Positions 1 to 6,531 of a DNA stretch of 9,569 bases are shown piece after piece; position 1 is the first letter of the stretch; every line of letters starts with the position of its first letter. The translations under genes and the position numbers were made by a program. The DNA comes from RGIG5327 sp045612485 (GTDB taxonomy: Bacteria > Verrucomicrobiota > Lentisphaeria > Victivallales > UBA1829), in NCBI GenBank assembly GCA_045612485.1, contig JAZKZE010000059.1:1-9569 (forward strand), read 5' to 3'. A model generated the notes under the pieces. The model was not told the DNA's origin. It was given only the letters and a program-made list of their open reading frames with translations, and did no database searches.

Positions 1-751
1 ACAGGTAGGGCATATAGTCCCATGCCGCCTGCTGACCGGTAGCGATACTGATACCGTATTTATCTCTGGAGGGGTCGGAAATACGGCGGGCATAATCCAG
101 AAGTTCATCCCAGTTCTGAGGAGGTCTTTCGGGATCAAGTCCGGCATCCTGGAAAAGGTCTTTACGCCAGAAGAGGGCGCGCACCAGAAGGTTTTTACCC
201 ATGAACCAGACATGGTCACCGGCTTTGAAGTTATCCACAGCGGGCCCGTCACGGTAAACAACAGGGCGGATGGCATCGGGGATCATCTTCAGATAGTTTT
301 TGACGCTCTTGAGTTCCGGATCGCTGTTGATGTATCCGTCCAGGGGGTAGATGAACCGCTGCTGAATGTAAGTATCAGACATACGGAAGTTTACCCGCAT
401 CACGTCAGGAGCGGCACCCCCGGCGATAGCAAGCATGAGTTTGGACTCGTTGCCGATGTTGGCGATTGTGATACCGCCGAAACGGGAGAGTTCCACCTGG
501 GGGTTCTGTTTTCTGAACTCATCAAGCAGAGCCACCTGGATCTGACTGCCTACGTCAGTAGCCTTGGGGTCGGGAATGTGGTGAATACGCAGAGGGATCT
601 TTTTCAGAGTCTTTTTCTGCTCCACAGTTTTCTTTGCGGCAGATGCTTTTCCCGCACCATCCGCAGCCATTGTACGAACCGGCAGTGCAGCAATAAAAAG
701 CAGTGCCGCAACTCCCAACAACGTTGTTAAAAATTTACCTTTCATCATCAT
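1..751 (-). CDS. ABC transporter extracellular (sugar-type) solute-binding protein, C-terminally truncated by window edge
   Basis: The open frame runs from 751 to the left edge without a stop, giving 250 residues of a protein whose family is usually 400-500 long. Residues 1-30 form a Sec signal peptide: Lys near the start, a hydrophobic core (LLGVAALLFIAAL), and a likely cut after T-M-A. No Cys follows, so this is a soluble periplasmic protein rather than a lipoprotein. A Lys/Ala-rich linker (about 31-50) precedes the mature fold. Typical family 1 binding-protein signatures follow: GGAAPDVMRV (111-120), LDGYI (137-141), and RALFWRKDLFQDAGLD then PPQNWDELLDYARRISDP (191-227), the hinge/ligand region of sugar-binding members. 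It would deliver a carbohydrate to an ABC permease, not visible here. Three ATG codons lie in a row (751, 748, 745); no strong Shine-Dalgarno chooses between them. Family is clear; the ligand is inferred only from the hydrolases nearby. Confidence 0.9.
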   Translation of the reverse strand, partial: MMMKGKFLTTLLGVAALLFIAALPVRTMAADGAGKASAAKKTVEQKKTLKKIPLRIHHIPDPKATDVGSQIQVALLDEFRKQNPQVELSRFGGITIANIGNESKLMLAIAGGAAPDVMRVNFRMSDTYIQQRFIYPLDGYINSDPELKSVKNYLKMIPDAIRPVVYRDGPAVDNFKAGDHVWFMGKNLLVRALFWRKDLFQDAGLDPERPPQNWDELLDYARRISDPSRDKYGISIATGQQAAWDYMPYL

Positions 752-770
752 CTCGTGATAATGGTTTACA

Positions 771-807
771 CCGCCCCGCAAGGCGGCTGGAATGCCGTAC
801 TGCCGCC
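771..807 (-). promoter_or_regulatory. Leader with three mutually exclusive GC-rich hairpin arms ahead of the solute-binding protein
   Basis: In transcript order the arms are GGCGGC (802-807), GCCGCC (782-787) and GGCGG (771-775). The middle arm can pair with either outer arm, but not with both. The second pairing ends about 19 bases before the first ATG (20-25 before the next two). The arrangement resembles an attenuator or translation-control leader, but the stems are only 5-6 pairs, so it may be chance GC richness. The rest of 752-946 holds the promoter and the regulator's terminator. Confidence 0.25.
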
Positions 808-884
808 CGCTGCGACTTTTCCGGTCAATCCGTTTTTTGACACACCGGACTCCCTGCCCGGCATGATTTCATACATAAGAGCGT

Positions 885-913
885 AATATAGCACATATAT
901 TACATTTTTGCAA
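885..913 (-). promoter_or_regulatory. Promoter for the solute-binding protein gene
   Basis: On the minus strand TTGCAA (908-913) is followed after 17 bases by TATATT (885-890), a good sigma70-type pair. Transcription would start near 878 and leave a leader of about 127 bases before the ATG. It lies downstream of the regulator's stop codon and hairpin, so the binding-protein gene can be expressed separately from the AraC gene. Confidence 0.6.
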
Positions 914-930
914 GCTTCAAAAATAATTTC

Positions 931-959
931 AGAGAAAATAACTTTCTTATTTATTCTCT
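931..959 (-). terminator. Probable intrinsic terminator of the AraC-family gene
   Basis: On the minus strand AGAGA, a 2-base bulge (AT), then AAATAA form a stem with TTATTT and TCTCT around a GAAAG loop. A T-rich stretch (GAAATTATTTTTG) follows. The hairpin begins inside the last codons and overlaps the stop codon. All stem pairs except four are A-U, so it is probably leaky, and some read-through into the binding-protein gene is likely. Confidence 0.45.
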
Positions 960-1789
960 TCAAGGAATTTTTCTCTGTATTTTCCGGGGGTACAGGCAAA
1001 ATACTGTTTGAAAAGACGGGAAAAGTGACTGGTATCAAAAAAGCCCCACTGCCATGCGGCATCCTTTACAGTGAGGCGGCCGTAGAGTATATCCTCCGCA
1101 GCTCCGTTCAGCCGGTGCTTGAGTTCATAGGAGGCAAAAGAGATCTGGAAAACCTCTTTGAAGAGTGTCCGGAACCTGCTGATACTCATATTACAGCTTT
1201 CCGCGGCAGCTTCCGCACTTGTCACCTGTTTGCCGCTGCCTACCATTTTCAGCGCCGGAAGAAGCCGGAGAAATGAGTTCTGTTCCGGCTTTTTTGTTTC
1301 CAGTTCCGGAAGATCGTGGGCTATATCCATAAAACAATCCAGAGCAGCCTTCCAGCAGTAAAGAATATCCTCTGTACCGTATTTTCTGATTTTGCCGGCA
1401 AAAACACTGTAATGGGAATAAAGGTCATACTCTTCCATGATCCTGTCCCGTTCCTCTCTGCTGTGGGATAAAAAAGCAAAGAAGTTATCCCCGTACCCAA
1501 GAAGAACCTTTTTCAGCAAGGCAGGAGAAGTGACAGTCATACAATATACCGCCCCGTTTTCCGAATGTAAAGTTCCACCATGAGGTTCCCATGGGGCGGT
1601 AATGCGCCCCCGGGGATTTCCTTCAGCTTTACCGCTGTAATAAGTATCCCCTTCAATGACTACATTGAGATGAATGGCTTCATGAAAATCCGGTTTCGTA
1701 TCCCGTTTCAATCCCGGCGGATAGGTATGCAAACGGATAAAAAAAGGATTTTCCTCCGAAAGTCCCCAGTCCCAATATGACGGCTTCAT
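947..1789 (-). CDS. AraC-family transcriptional regulator
   Basis: The protein is 280 residues, the usual length for a sugar-sensing AraC regulator. The N-terminal half (about 15-100) resembles a cupin-type sensing domain, with HEAIHLNVVIEGDTYYSG (36-53) and PWEPHGG (66-72). The C-terminal 95 residues form the double helix-turn-helix domain. The first helix pair lies around 188-215 (TSAEAAAESCNMSISRFRTLFKE). The second is marked by VKDAAWQWGFFDTSHFSRLF and FACTPGKYRE (241-273), a near-perfect match to the family signature GF.d.s.FsrlFK...g.tP..YR, with Ala in place of the usual Gly after the Phe. AGGAGG sits 5 bases before the ATG and fixes the start. It is divergent from two glycoside hydrolase genes and upstream of a sugar-binding protein on the same strand. 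The likely role is substrate-responsive activation of both; the effector is unknown. Confidence 0.93.
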   Translation of the reverse strand: MKPSYWDWGLSEENPFFIRLHTYPPGLKRDTKPDFHEAIHLNVVIEGDTYYSGKAEGNPRGRITAPWEPHGGTLHSENGAVYCMTVTSPALLKKVLLGYGDNFFAFLSHSREERDRIMEEYDLYSHYSVFAGKIRKYGTEDILYCWKAALDCFMDIAHDLPELETKKPEQNSFLRLLPALKMVGSGKQVTSAEAAAESCNMSISRFRTLFKEVFQISFASYELKHRLNGAAEDILYGRLTVKDAAWQWGFFDTSHFSRLFKQYFACTPGKYREKFLEENK

Positions 1790-1827
1790 CTTTTCCTCCT
1801 GAGCAGAATGTACAATATTTCCTGTAA

Positions 1828-1855
1828 ATTATACTTTTCTTTTCCCTTGAAACAA
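1828..1855 (-). promoter_or_regulatory. Promoter of the AraC-family gene
   Basis: On the minus strand a perfect TATAAT (1828-1833) lies 16 bases from TTGTTT (1850-1855). The start would be near 1821, about 30 bases before the ATG. The -35 element overlaps that of the opposing hydrolase promoter (1847-1852), so polymerase binding on the two strands should compete. This layout is common for AraC regulators that control a divergent target and themselves. Confidence 0.55.
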
Positions 1856-1875
1856 CGGTAATAAAATGTTATAGT
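1847..1875 (+). promoter_or_regulatory. Distal promoter of the first hydrolase gene
   Basis: TTGAAA (1847-1852), a 17-base spacer and TATAGT (1870-1875). The -35 is preceded by TTTCCC, as at two other promoters in this window. Transcription would begin near 1882 and give a leader of about 140 bases. That leader contains an imperfect fold: GCATAT (1899-1904) can pair with ATATGC (1937-1942), extended by CCC/GGG. Confidence 0.6.
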
Positions 1876-1967
1876 AAAAAATGATGGAAAGAGTGTTGCA
1901 TATTCAGACACATCCCGGTCACGCCCATGAGCGGGGATATGCCTTTACAATAGCATTTTTTTCCATC

Positions 1968-1996
1968 TTTACAAGTAAAAAAAAATTCTTTATAAA
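1968..1996 (+). promoter_or_regulatory. Possible proximal promoter of the first hydrolase gene
   Basis: TTTACA (1968-1973) and TATAAA (1991-1996) are separated by exactly 17 bases, placing a start near 2003 and only about 18 bases of leader before the ATG at 2021. The A-tract spacer makes chance matches easier here. It could be a second promoter or simply AT-rich leader. Confidence 0.4.
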
Positions 1997-2020
1997 CATT
2001 TTTCAGAAAGGAAAAAGATC

Positions 2021-4111
2021 ATGGACCCCTATACAGCACGTTACGCTTTTTTCTGGTACAATGATGAAGAAATCTTTCATGACACGCAGGAAGATATCGA
2101 CAGAAAAGTAAAATCCTATGCAGATCAGGGGATCACCCATCTCATGACTTTCTCCTGTACCCATTTCCGCTGGAGTTTCAAACCCTACTGGGATATTCTC
2201 AATGAATGTCTGGCAAAGATCGTAAAGAGTGCCCACAAGTACGGTATGAAAGTGGTGGAACACCACTCTTCCGAACTCTCCCACCTTGCCGATACCCCGG
2301 AACAGATGGAGAGACTAAAAAAAACTTTGTCCTTCCGTAAATCCTCCCTGAAATCCTGGGAGGGACTTCAGGATTATCTCCGGGATAAAAATTCCGCAGC
2401 AAACAAATGGGTACAGATCAATGAAAAAACCGGAAAACCCAATGTAAACATCTACATGGGAACCGGCAAATGCTATAACGATCCGGAATACAGAAAAGAG
2501 TATCTTGCCTATCTGGAAAGCGTCTACGCCACCGGGGTGGACGGCATCATGACTGATGATGTGCAATATTACTGTTTCTGTACCTGCGAACACTGCAGAA
2601 AAGGATTTAAAGAAAAATACGGTCATACGCTCCCCTCCCCTGAAAAATGGGATGAATGGTTCGGCAATATGCGGGACACCTCCTTTGTGGATTTTCTCCG
2701 TTTCCGACTGGATTCCACCCATGATTTTCATGTAATGGTGAAAGAGCATTACGATCGTCTGGGCTTGAAATTGCTCCGTCCCAACTATCTCTCCTTTGCC
2801 TTCTCCAATGACCATCAGTCCTGCGGCATAGATGATCTTCCGGAAATGCACTGGTATTTTCAGGAGTGTGCCATTTCCTGTATCATCCGTTACTCCTTCC
2901 TGAAATCCGCAGGAGAACAGAAACACCGTGCCATGATCGCCAAACAGAGAAAAATCCCCCACGGCATCCTCAATTACGCCTACAATGATGACGAACTCAT
3001 CTTCTCCTGGGCTGTAGCCATGCTGTCCGGCGGTTTCTATGTAAACACACCGGAGGGCGGTAATATGGTGGATGAAACTGCCATCCGTACTTTTGAACAG
3101 AAATACTCTTCTTCTCTTTTCCATTGTGAAGAATTTGCCCCCGTGGGATTTCTGCACAGTCAGGGCAACAAAGTCTATTCCCCCGGCTACAATATGAGCA
3201 GAATGGAAGCATGGCTGCAAATGTGTATTCTCCGGAACCGTCCTGTCATCATGGTCAACGCCAATGATCCCGCCTCCTGGAGAAAATGCTCCCTTATCAG
3301 TGTCAATGAGATCCACATGCTTTCCGATGAAGAGATCACGGAACTCAAAAAATATGCGGAAGAAGGCGGCGTTCTCCTTCTTTCCGGTCAGTGCGGCACC
3401 CAGAAGGAAACCGTTCATGTACGTACAAAACAGGAACTGGAAAAAATATGGGGTGTCACCTTTGAAGCAAGAGATGGAAAGGAGGCAGTGATCCTTCCCC
3501 GGGGCAAAGGGAAGATCTGTATTGTTCCGGACAACTTCGGTTATCCTCTTTCAGATGAAGATATTGCAAAAATGTTCAAGGCTGACCACATGGACTTCAA
3601 ATTTATGAAAATGCCTTATGAACTTATGCGTAATGCACCGTTTGTTGTTGGCAATGCGCGTGAAAAAACAGAAAGAAGACAGAGTAATATTACGGAAATA
3701 TATCACGGCTTGATGAAAAGTTCGGAAGAAGTCATTTCTCTCTTTACAGAGCTTGCCCCCGCCGGATTCACCGCCTCTCTTCCGGATGGTCTGCTTGCCT
3801 CCCCCTTCCGTTCCACAGAGGAAAAGAGCATCTCCATACGCCTTCTGAATACAAAAGGAGCCATGATTACGGAAGAAGAGGGGATCGTTACAAGAGGCGA
3901 TACTGTAAAATGGCAGAAACTTGATGAAGTGGAATCGGTATTCACCTTCACCCTTTCCTGCGGGGAAAAAGTTACAGGAAGCGTATTTACCGACCTGACA
4001 GGAAAGGAAACGATCCTGACCTGCACACAGGAAGATACCGGAAAGTGGAAGGTAACTCTTCCGGCAGGGACTGTCAGGGATTTCGGTTATATCATCCTGC
4101 ACCTTGCATGA
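2021..4111 (+). CDS. Putative cytoplasmic glycoside hydrolase, GH42-like / GHL6-like (paralog 1)
   Basis: The 696-residue protein has no signal peptide, so it should act in the cytoplasm. Residues 1-370 read as a TIM barrel: YADQGITHLMTFSCTHFRW (33-51), YGMKVVEHHSSEL (74-86), then GVDGIMTDDVQ (172-182) running into a Cys cluster C185-x-C187-x-C189-x-x-C192 and RKGFKEKYG. In GH42 beta-galactosidases a Cys-x-Cys-x-x-Cys zinc site also follows the barrel acid/base residue; here that position holds Asp179-Asp180 instead of Asn-Glu. Residues 425-520 (VNEIHMLSDEEITELKKYAEEGGVLLLSG) resemble the GH42 trimerisation domain, and about 555-696 looks like a C-terminal beta domain. AAAGGA lies 8 bases before the ATG. 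Bond specificity cannot be read from the sequence and the nucleophile is not obvious. It could instead act on a modified sugar or have lost activity, though the motifs argue against loss. Confidence 0.65.
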   Translation: MDPYTARYAFFWYNDEEIFHDTQEDIDRKVKSYADQGITHLMTFSCTHFRWSFKPYWDILNECLAKIVKSAHKYGMKVVEHHSSELSHLADTPEQMERLKKTLSFRKSSLKSWEGLQDYLRDKNSAANKWVQINEKTGKPNVNIYMGTGKCYNDPEYRKEYLAYLESVYATGVDGIMTDDVQYYCFCTCEHCRKGFKEKYGHTLPSPEKWDEWFGNMRDTSFVDFLRFRLDSTHDFHVMVKEHYDRLGLKLLRPNYLSFAFSNDHQSCGIDDLPEMHWYFQECAISCIIRYSFLKSAGEQKHRAMIAKQRKIPHGILNYAYNDDELIFSWAVAMLSGGFYVNTPEGGNMVDETAIRTFEQKYSSSLFHCEEFAPVGFLHSQGNKVYSPGYNMSRMEAWLQMCILRNRPVIMVNANDPASWRKCSLISVNEIHMLSDEEITELKKYAEEGGVLLLSGQCGTQKETVHVRTKQELEKIWGVTFEARDGKEAVILPRGKGKICIVPDNFGYPLSDEDIAKMFKADHMDFKFMKMPYELMRNAPFVVGNAREKTERRQSNITEIYHGLMKSSEEVISLFTELAPAGFTASLPDGLLASPFRSTEEKSISIRLLNTKGAMITEEEGIVTRGDTVKWQKLDEVESVFTFTLSCGEKVTGSVFTDLTGKETILTCTQEDTGKWKVTLPAGTVRDFGYIILHLA

Positions 4112-4140
4112 TGTTCCGGAAAGAAAATAAACGGAGTTTT

Positions 4141-4166
4141 GCCGGATAACCAATGGGGATTCCGGC
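4141..4166 (+). terminator. Weak hairpin after the first hydrolase gene
   Basis: GCCGGA (4141-4146) can pair with TCCGGC (4161-4166) across a 14-base loop, followed by ATATTTCCC, a poor T-tract. It may slow or partly stop transcription before the second promoter; read-through into the next gene seems likely. The remaining sequence of 4112-4287 holds promoters and leader. Confidence 0.3.
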
Positions 4167-4175
4167 ATATTTCCC

Positions 4176-4204
4176 TTGAAAACAGCCTGTTCATGTGGTA
4201 TAAT
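4176..4204 (+). promoter_or_regulatory. Promoter of the second hydrolase gene
   Basis: TTGAAA (4176-4181), a 17-base spacer and a perfect TATAAT (4199-4204). TTTCCC precedes the -35 exactly as at 1841-1852, so the duplicated gene seems to have kept or copied its upstream element. The start would be near 4211, giving a leader of about 77 bases. Confidence 0.65.
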
Positions 4205-4228
4205 ATTAATCCGTAAGTTTTTTTCACC

Positions 4229-4257
4229 TTGACAGAGCACTTTTTTTCAGAGAAAAT
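4229..4257 (+). promoter_or_regulatory. Possible secondary promoter of the second hydrolase gene
   Basis: A perfect TTGACA (4229-4234) has only a weak partner, GAAAAT (4252-4257), at 17 bases. The surrounding bases (cc-TTGACA-x-AGCAc-T-run) align with cc-TTTACA-xx-AGCA-T-run at 1942 in the leader of the first paralog, so this stretch is probably an ancestral leader element shared by both copies. Confidence 0.3.
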
Positions 4258-4287
4258 CATAAACAAAAATATTTTTCAGGAGGAGAC

Positions 4288-6393
4288 ATGGACCCTTATT
4301 TGGTGCGTTTTGCATTTTTCTGGTACAACGATGCGGAAATCTTTCACGATTCCGAAGAAGATATAGAAAGAAAGGTCAAACTTTATGCAGATCAGGGGAT
4401 CACCCACCTGATCACATTTTCCTGCACCCACTTCCGCTGGAGTTTCCAGCCCTACTGGGGGCTTATCAACGAATGTCTGGCAAAGATCGTGAGAGCAGCT
4501 CACAAATACGGCCTGAAAGTTGTGGAACATCACTCTTCCGAACTCACCCATCAGGCAGATACCCCGGAACAAGTGGAATTTCTCCGTAATCTTCTGAAAT
4601 TCCGCAAATCCTCTCTGGAATCCTGGCCGGAAATGCTTCCCTATCTGCGGGACAAAAATTCCGATGCCAATAAATGGGTGCAGATCAATGAAAAAACCGG
4701 ACAGAGCAATATCAACCGTTATCAAGGCGTCGGCAAATGCTATAACAACCCGGAATACAGAGAAAAATATCTGAAATATCTGGAAAGCGTGTACGCTACC
4801 GGTGTGGACGGCATTATGACCGATGACGTACAGTATTACTGTTACTGTACCTGCGAATACTGCCGGAAAGGTTTCAGGGAAAAATACGGTCACACCCTCC
4901 CCCCCCCGGAAAAATGGGATGAATGGATGAATACGCCCCAGAACAGGGAATTTGCCGATCTTCTCCGCTTCCGTCATGACTCCACCCGCAGTTTTCATGT
5001 GATGGTGAAAGAGCATTATGACAAACTTGGCTTGAAACTTCTCCGCCCCAACTATCACTCTTTTGCCTTTTCACCCGACACTCAATCCTGCGGGATCGAC
5101 CGTCTGCCGGAAATGCACTGGTATTTTCAGGAATGTGCCTTATCCTGCCTGATCCGCTTCTCTTTCCTGAAATCCGCCTGCGAACAGAAACACCGGGTCA
5201 TGATCGCAAAAGAAAAAAATATCCCCCACGGCATCCTCAATTATGCCTATACAAGAGATGAACTGGTATTCTCCTGGGGCGTTGCCATGCTTTCCGGTTC
5301 TTTCTACACAAACACTCCGGAAGGGGGTAACATGGTGGATGAATCCATCATCCGTTCTTTTGAAAAAAAATATGCTTCCAGCCTTTTCCATTGTGAAGCA
5401 CTTTCTCCGGTGGGCTTTCTCCATTCCTTTGAAAACCGCTCATATTCTCCCGGGTACATCATGAGCAGAATGGAAGCATGGGTGCAAATGTGTATTTTGA
5501 GGAATACCCCCTGTGCCATGGTCAATACCGAACATCCCGAACATTGGAAAAGATGTCCCATTATCTGCGTAAATGAGATCCATATGCTTTCCGATGAAGA
5601 TATTGCAAACCTGAAAAATTATGTAAAGGACGGCGGCAATCTTGTTATTACCGGTCAGAGCGGGATCCAGGATAAAGACAGCCACATCCGTACAAAAGAA
5701 GAAATGGATGCCGTCTGGGGGATCTCTTTTGAAGCAAGACACGCTTCCAAACCGGAAATCACACCTTACGGCAAGGGAAAATTCTGTGTTGTACCGGATT
5801 CATTCGCCTATCCTCTGGATGAAAAAGATATTGCAAGTATGTTCAAAACGGATTGTGCAAAATACAACTTCAATTCTGAACAGCTGCCTTATCTGCTCAC
5901 CCGTCATGCCCCCTTTGTCATCGTTGCCCCCAATCCTCCCGGATTACAGAGGGAAAGCAATATTACAGAACTCTATCATGGTCTGATGGAACGTTCTCCG
6001 GAACTCATGGAACTTTTCAACACTCTTTCGCAGAGAGTTTTCTCCACAGAACTTCCCGAAGGCATTATCGCTTCCCCCTGCTGTTCCCGGCAGGAAAAGA
6101 GTATCACCATACGCCTGCTGAATACCACGGACGCATTGATCGTGAATAATAAAGACAACATCATCTCAAGAAAAGATACTGTTGTATGGAAAAAATGGCA
6201 GGGCGGAGACGGCAGGATCACCATTACCATAGAAAAGAACGAAAAAATAGCAAAAGCAATTTACAGCGATCTTTCTTTACAGGAACGTTCCCTGGTCTGT
6301 GAACTGAAAGATAAAGAGCAGAACACATGGGAGATCATCCTTCCGGCAGGTCTGCTTGAAGATTTCGGCTATATCACACTTTCTCTTGCCTGA
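4288..6393 (+). CDS. Putative cytoplasmic glycoside hydrolase, GH42-like / GHL6-like (paralog 2)
   Basis: The 701-residue protein aligns with the upstream gene product without gaps for about 520 residues. By hand count 47 of the first 60 and 36 of residues 161-200 are identical. It keeps GVDGIMTDDVQ (172-182), the Cys cluster at 185/187/189/192, the trimerisation-like segment (428-460), and other shared Cys (46, 151, 268, 283, 287, 369, 402, 423, 500). No signal peptide is present. After residue 520 the copies diverge and need a 2-residue gap; the last 140 residues are much less alike, suggesting a difference in oligomer contacts or substrate range. An unusually strong AGGAGGAG sits just before the ATG, stronger than that of paralog 1. 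A run of nine C (4899-4907) encodes a Pro stretch that paralog 1 lacks. Family assignment shares the same uncertainty as its neighbour; the duplication itself is certain. Confidence 0.65.
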   Translation: MDPYLVRFAFFWYNDAEIFHDSEEDIERKVKLYADQGITHLITFSCTHFRWSFQPYWGLINECLAKIVRAAHKYGLKVVEHHSSELTHQADTPEQVEFLRNLLKFRKSSLESWPEMLPYLRDKNSDANKWVQINEKTGQSNINRYQGVGKCYNNPEYREKYLKYLESVYATGVDGIMTDDVQYYCYCTCEYCRKGFREKYGHTLPPPEKWDEWMNTPQNREFADLLRFRHDSTRSFHVMVKEHYDKLGLKLLRPNYHSFAFSPDTQSCGIDRLPEMHWYFQECALSCLIRFSFLKSACEQKHRVMIAKEKNIPHGILNYAYTRDELVFSWGVAMLSGSFYTNTPEGGNMVDESIIRSFEKKYASSLFHCEALSPVGFLHSFENRSYSPGYIMSRMEAWVQMCILRNTPCAMVNTEHPEHWKRCPIICVNEIHMLSDEDIANLKNYVKDGGNLVITGQSGIQDKDSHIRTKEEMDAVWGISFEARHASKPEITPYGKGKFCVVPDSFAYPLDEKDIASMFKTDCAKYNFNSEQLPYLLTRHAPFVIVAPNPPGLQRESNITELYHGLMERSPELMELFNTLSQRVFSTELPEGIIASPCCSRQEKSITIRLLNTTDALIVNNKDNIISRKDTVVWKKWQGGDGRITITIEKNEKIAKAIYSDLSLQERSLVCELKDKEQNTWEIILPAGLLEDFGYITLSLA

Positions 6394-6415
6394 AAGTTTT
6401 TCTTCCGGTCAGGAA

Positions 6416-6444
6416 AAACCGGAGCAGACAATATGCTCCGGTTT
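6416..6444. terminator. Hairpin terminator between convergent genes (first of two)
   Basis: A perfect 11-pair stem, AAACCGGAGCA (6416-6426) with TGCTCCGGTTT (6434-6444), closes a 7-base loop. On the minus strand it is followed by TTTTTCC, a good terminator tail for the transporter transcript; on the plus strand the tail is short (TTTCC). An alternative pairing of TCCGGT (6404-6409) with ACCGGA (6418-6423) would compete on the plus strand. Confidence 0.65.
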
Positions 6445-6456
6445 CCAAACAGACAG

Positions 6457-6475
6457 AAAAAGGGGCTGTTGCAAA
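6457..6475 (+). repeat. 19-base direct repeat, copy 1
   Basis: AAAAAGGGGCTGTTGCAAA occurs here and again, exactly, at 9431-9449. In this copy it forms the left arm of a complete terminator hairpin. Confidence 0.85.
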
Positions 6476-6499
6476 CCTTGAAAAGGTAAACAACAGCCC
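6463..6499. terminator. Bidirectional intrinsic terminator between the second hydrolase gene and the cstA-like gene
   Basis: GGGCTGTTG (6463-6471) pairs with CAACAGCCC (6491-6499), and an inner CCTT/AAGG stem (6476-6479 with 6483-6486) caps it around GAA. Plus-strand tail is TATTTATTT; minus-strand tail is CCTTTTTC. It separates the converging hydrolase and transporter genes. Together with the hairpin at 6416 it accounts for nearly all of 6394-6531. Confidence 0.75.
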
Positions 6500-6531
6500 T
6501 ATTTATTTACTGCAAAAATAAAATGGAAAGG

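Noticed and set aside
212..730. Plus-strand open frame of 172 codons
   Set aside because: It is antisense to the solute-binding protein, whose signal peptide and motifs are convincing.
766..875. 36-codon leader peptide in the solute-binding protein leader
   Set aside because: Its first ATG lies at the predicted transcript start, there is no ribosome site, and the sequence shows no runs of regulatory codons.
1881..2111. Small open frame starting in the hydrolase leader
   Set aside because: No ribosome site, and it overlaps the true start of the hydrolase in another frame.
2315..3418. Minus-strand open frame of 367 codons
   Set aside because: It lies opposite the first hydrolase gene, and a comparable antisense frame occurs opposite the second; both come from codon bias in conserved coding sequence.
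6462..6475. Resemblance of GGGGCTGTTGCAAA to IS6-family terminal repeats (CTGTTGCAAA core)
   Set aside because: No transposase is present, the two copies are direct rather than inverted, and the first copy is fully explained as a terminator arm.
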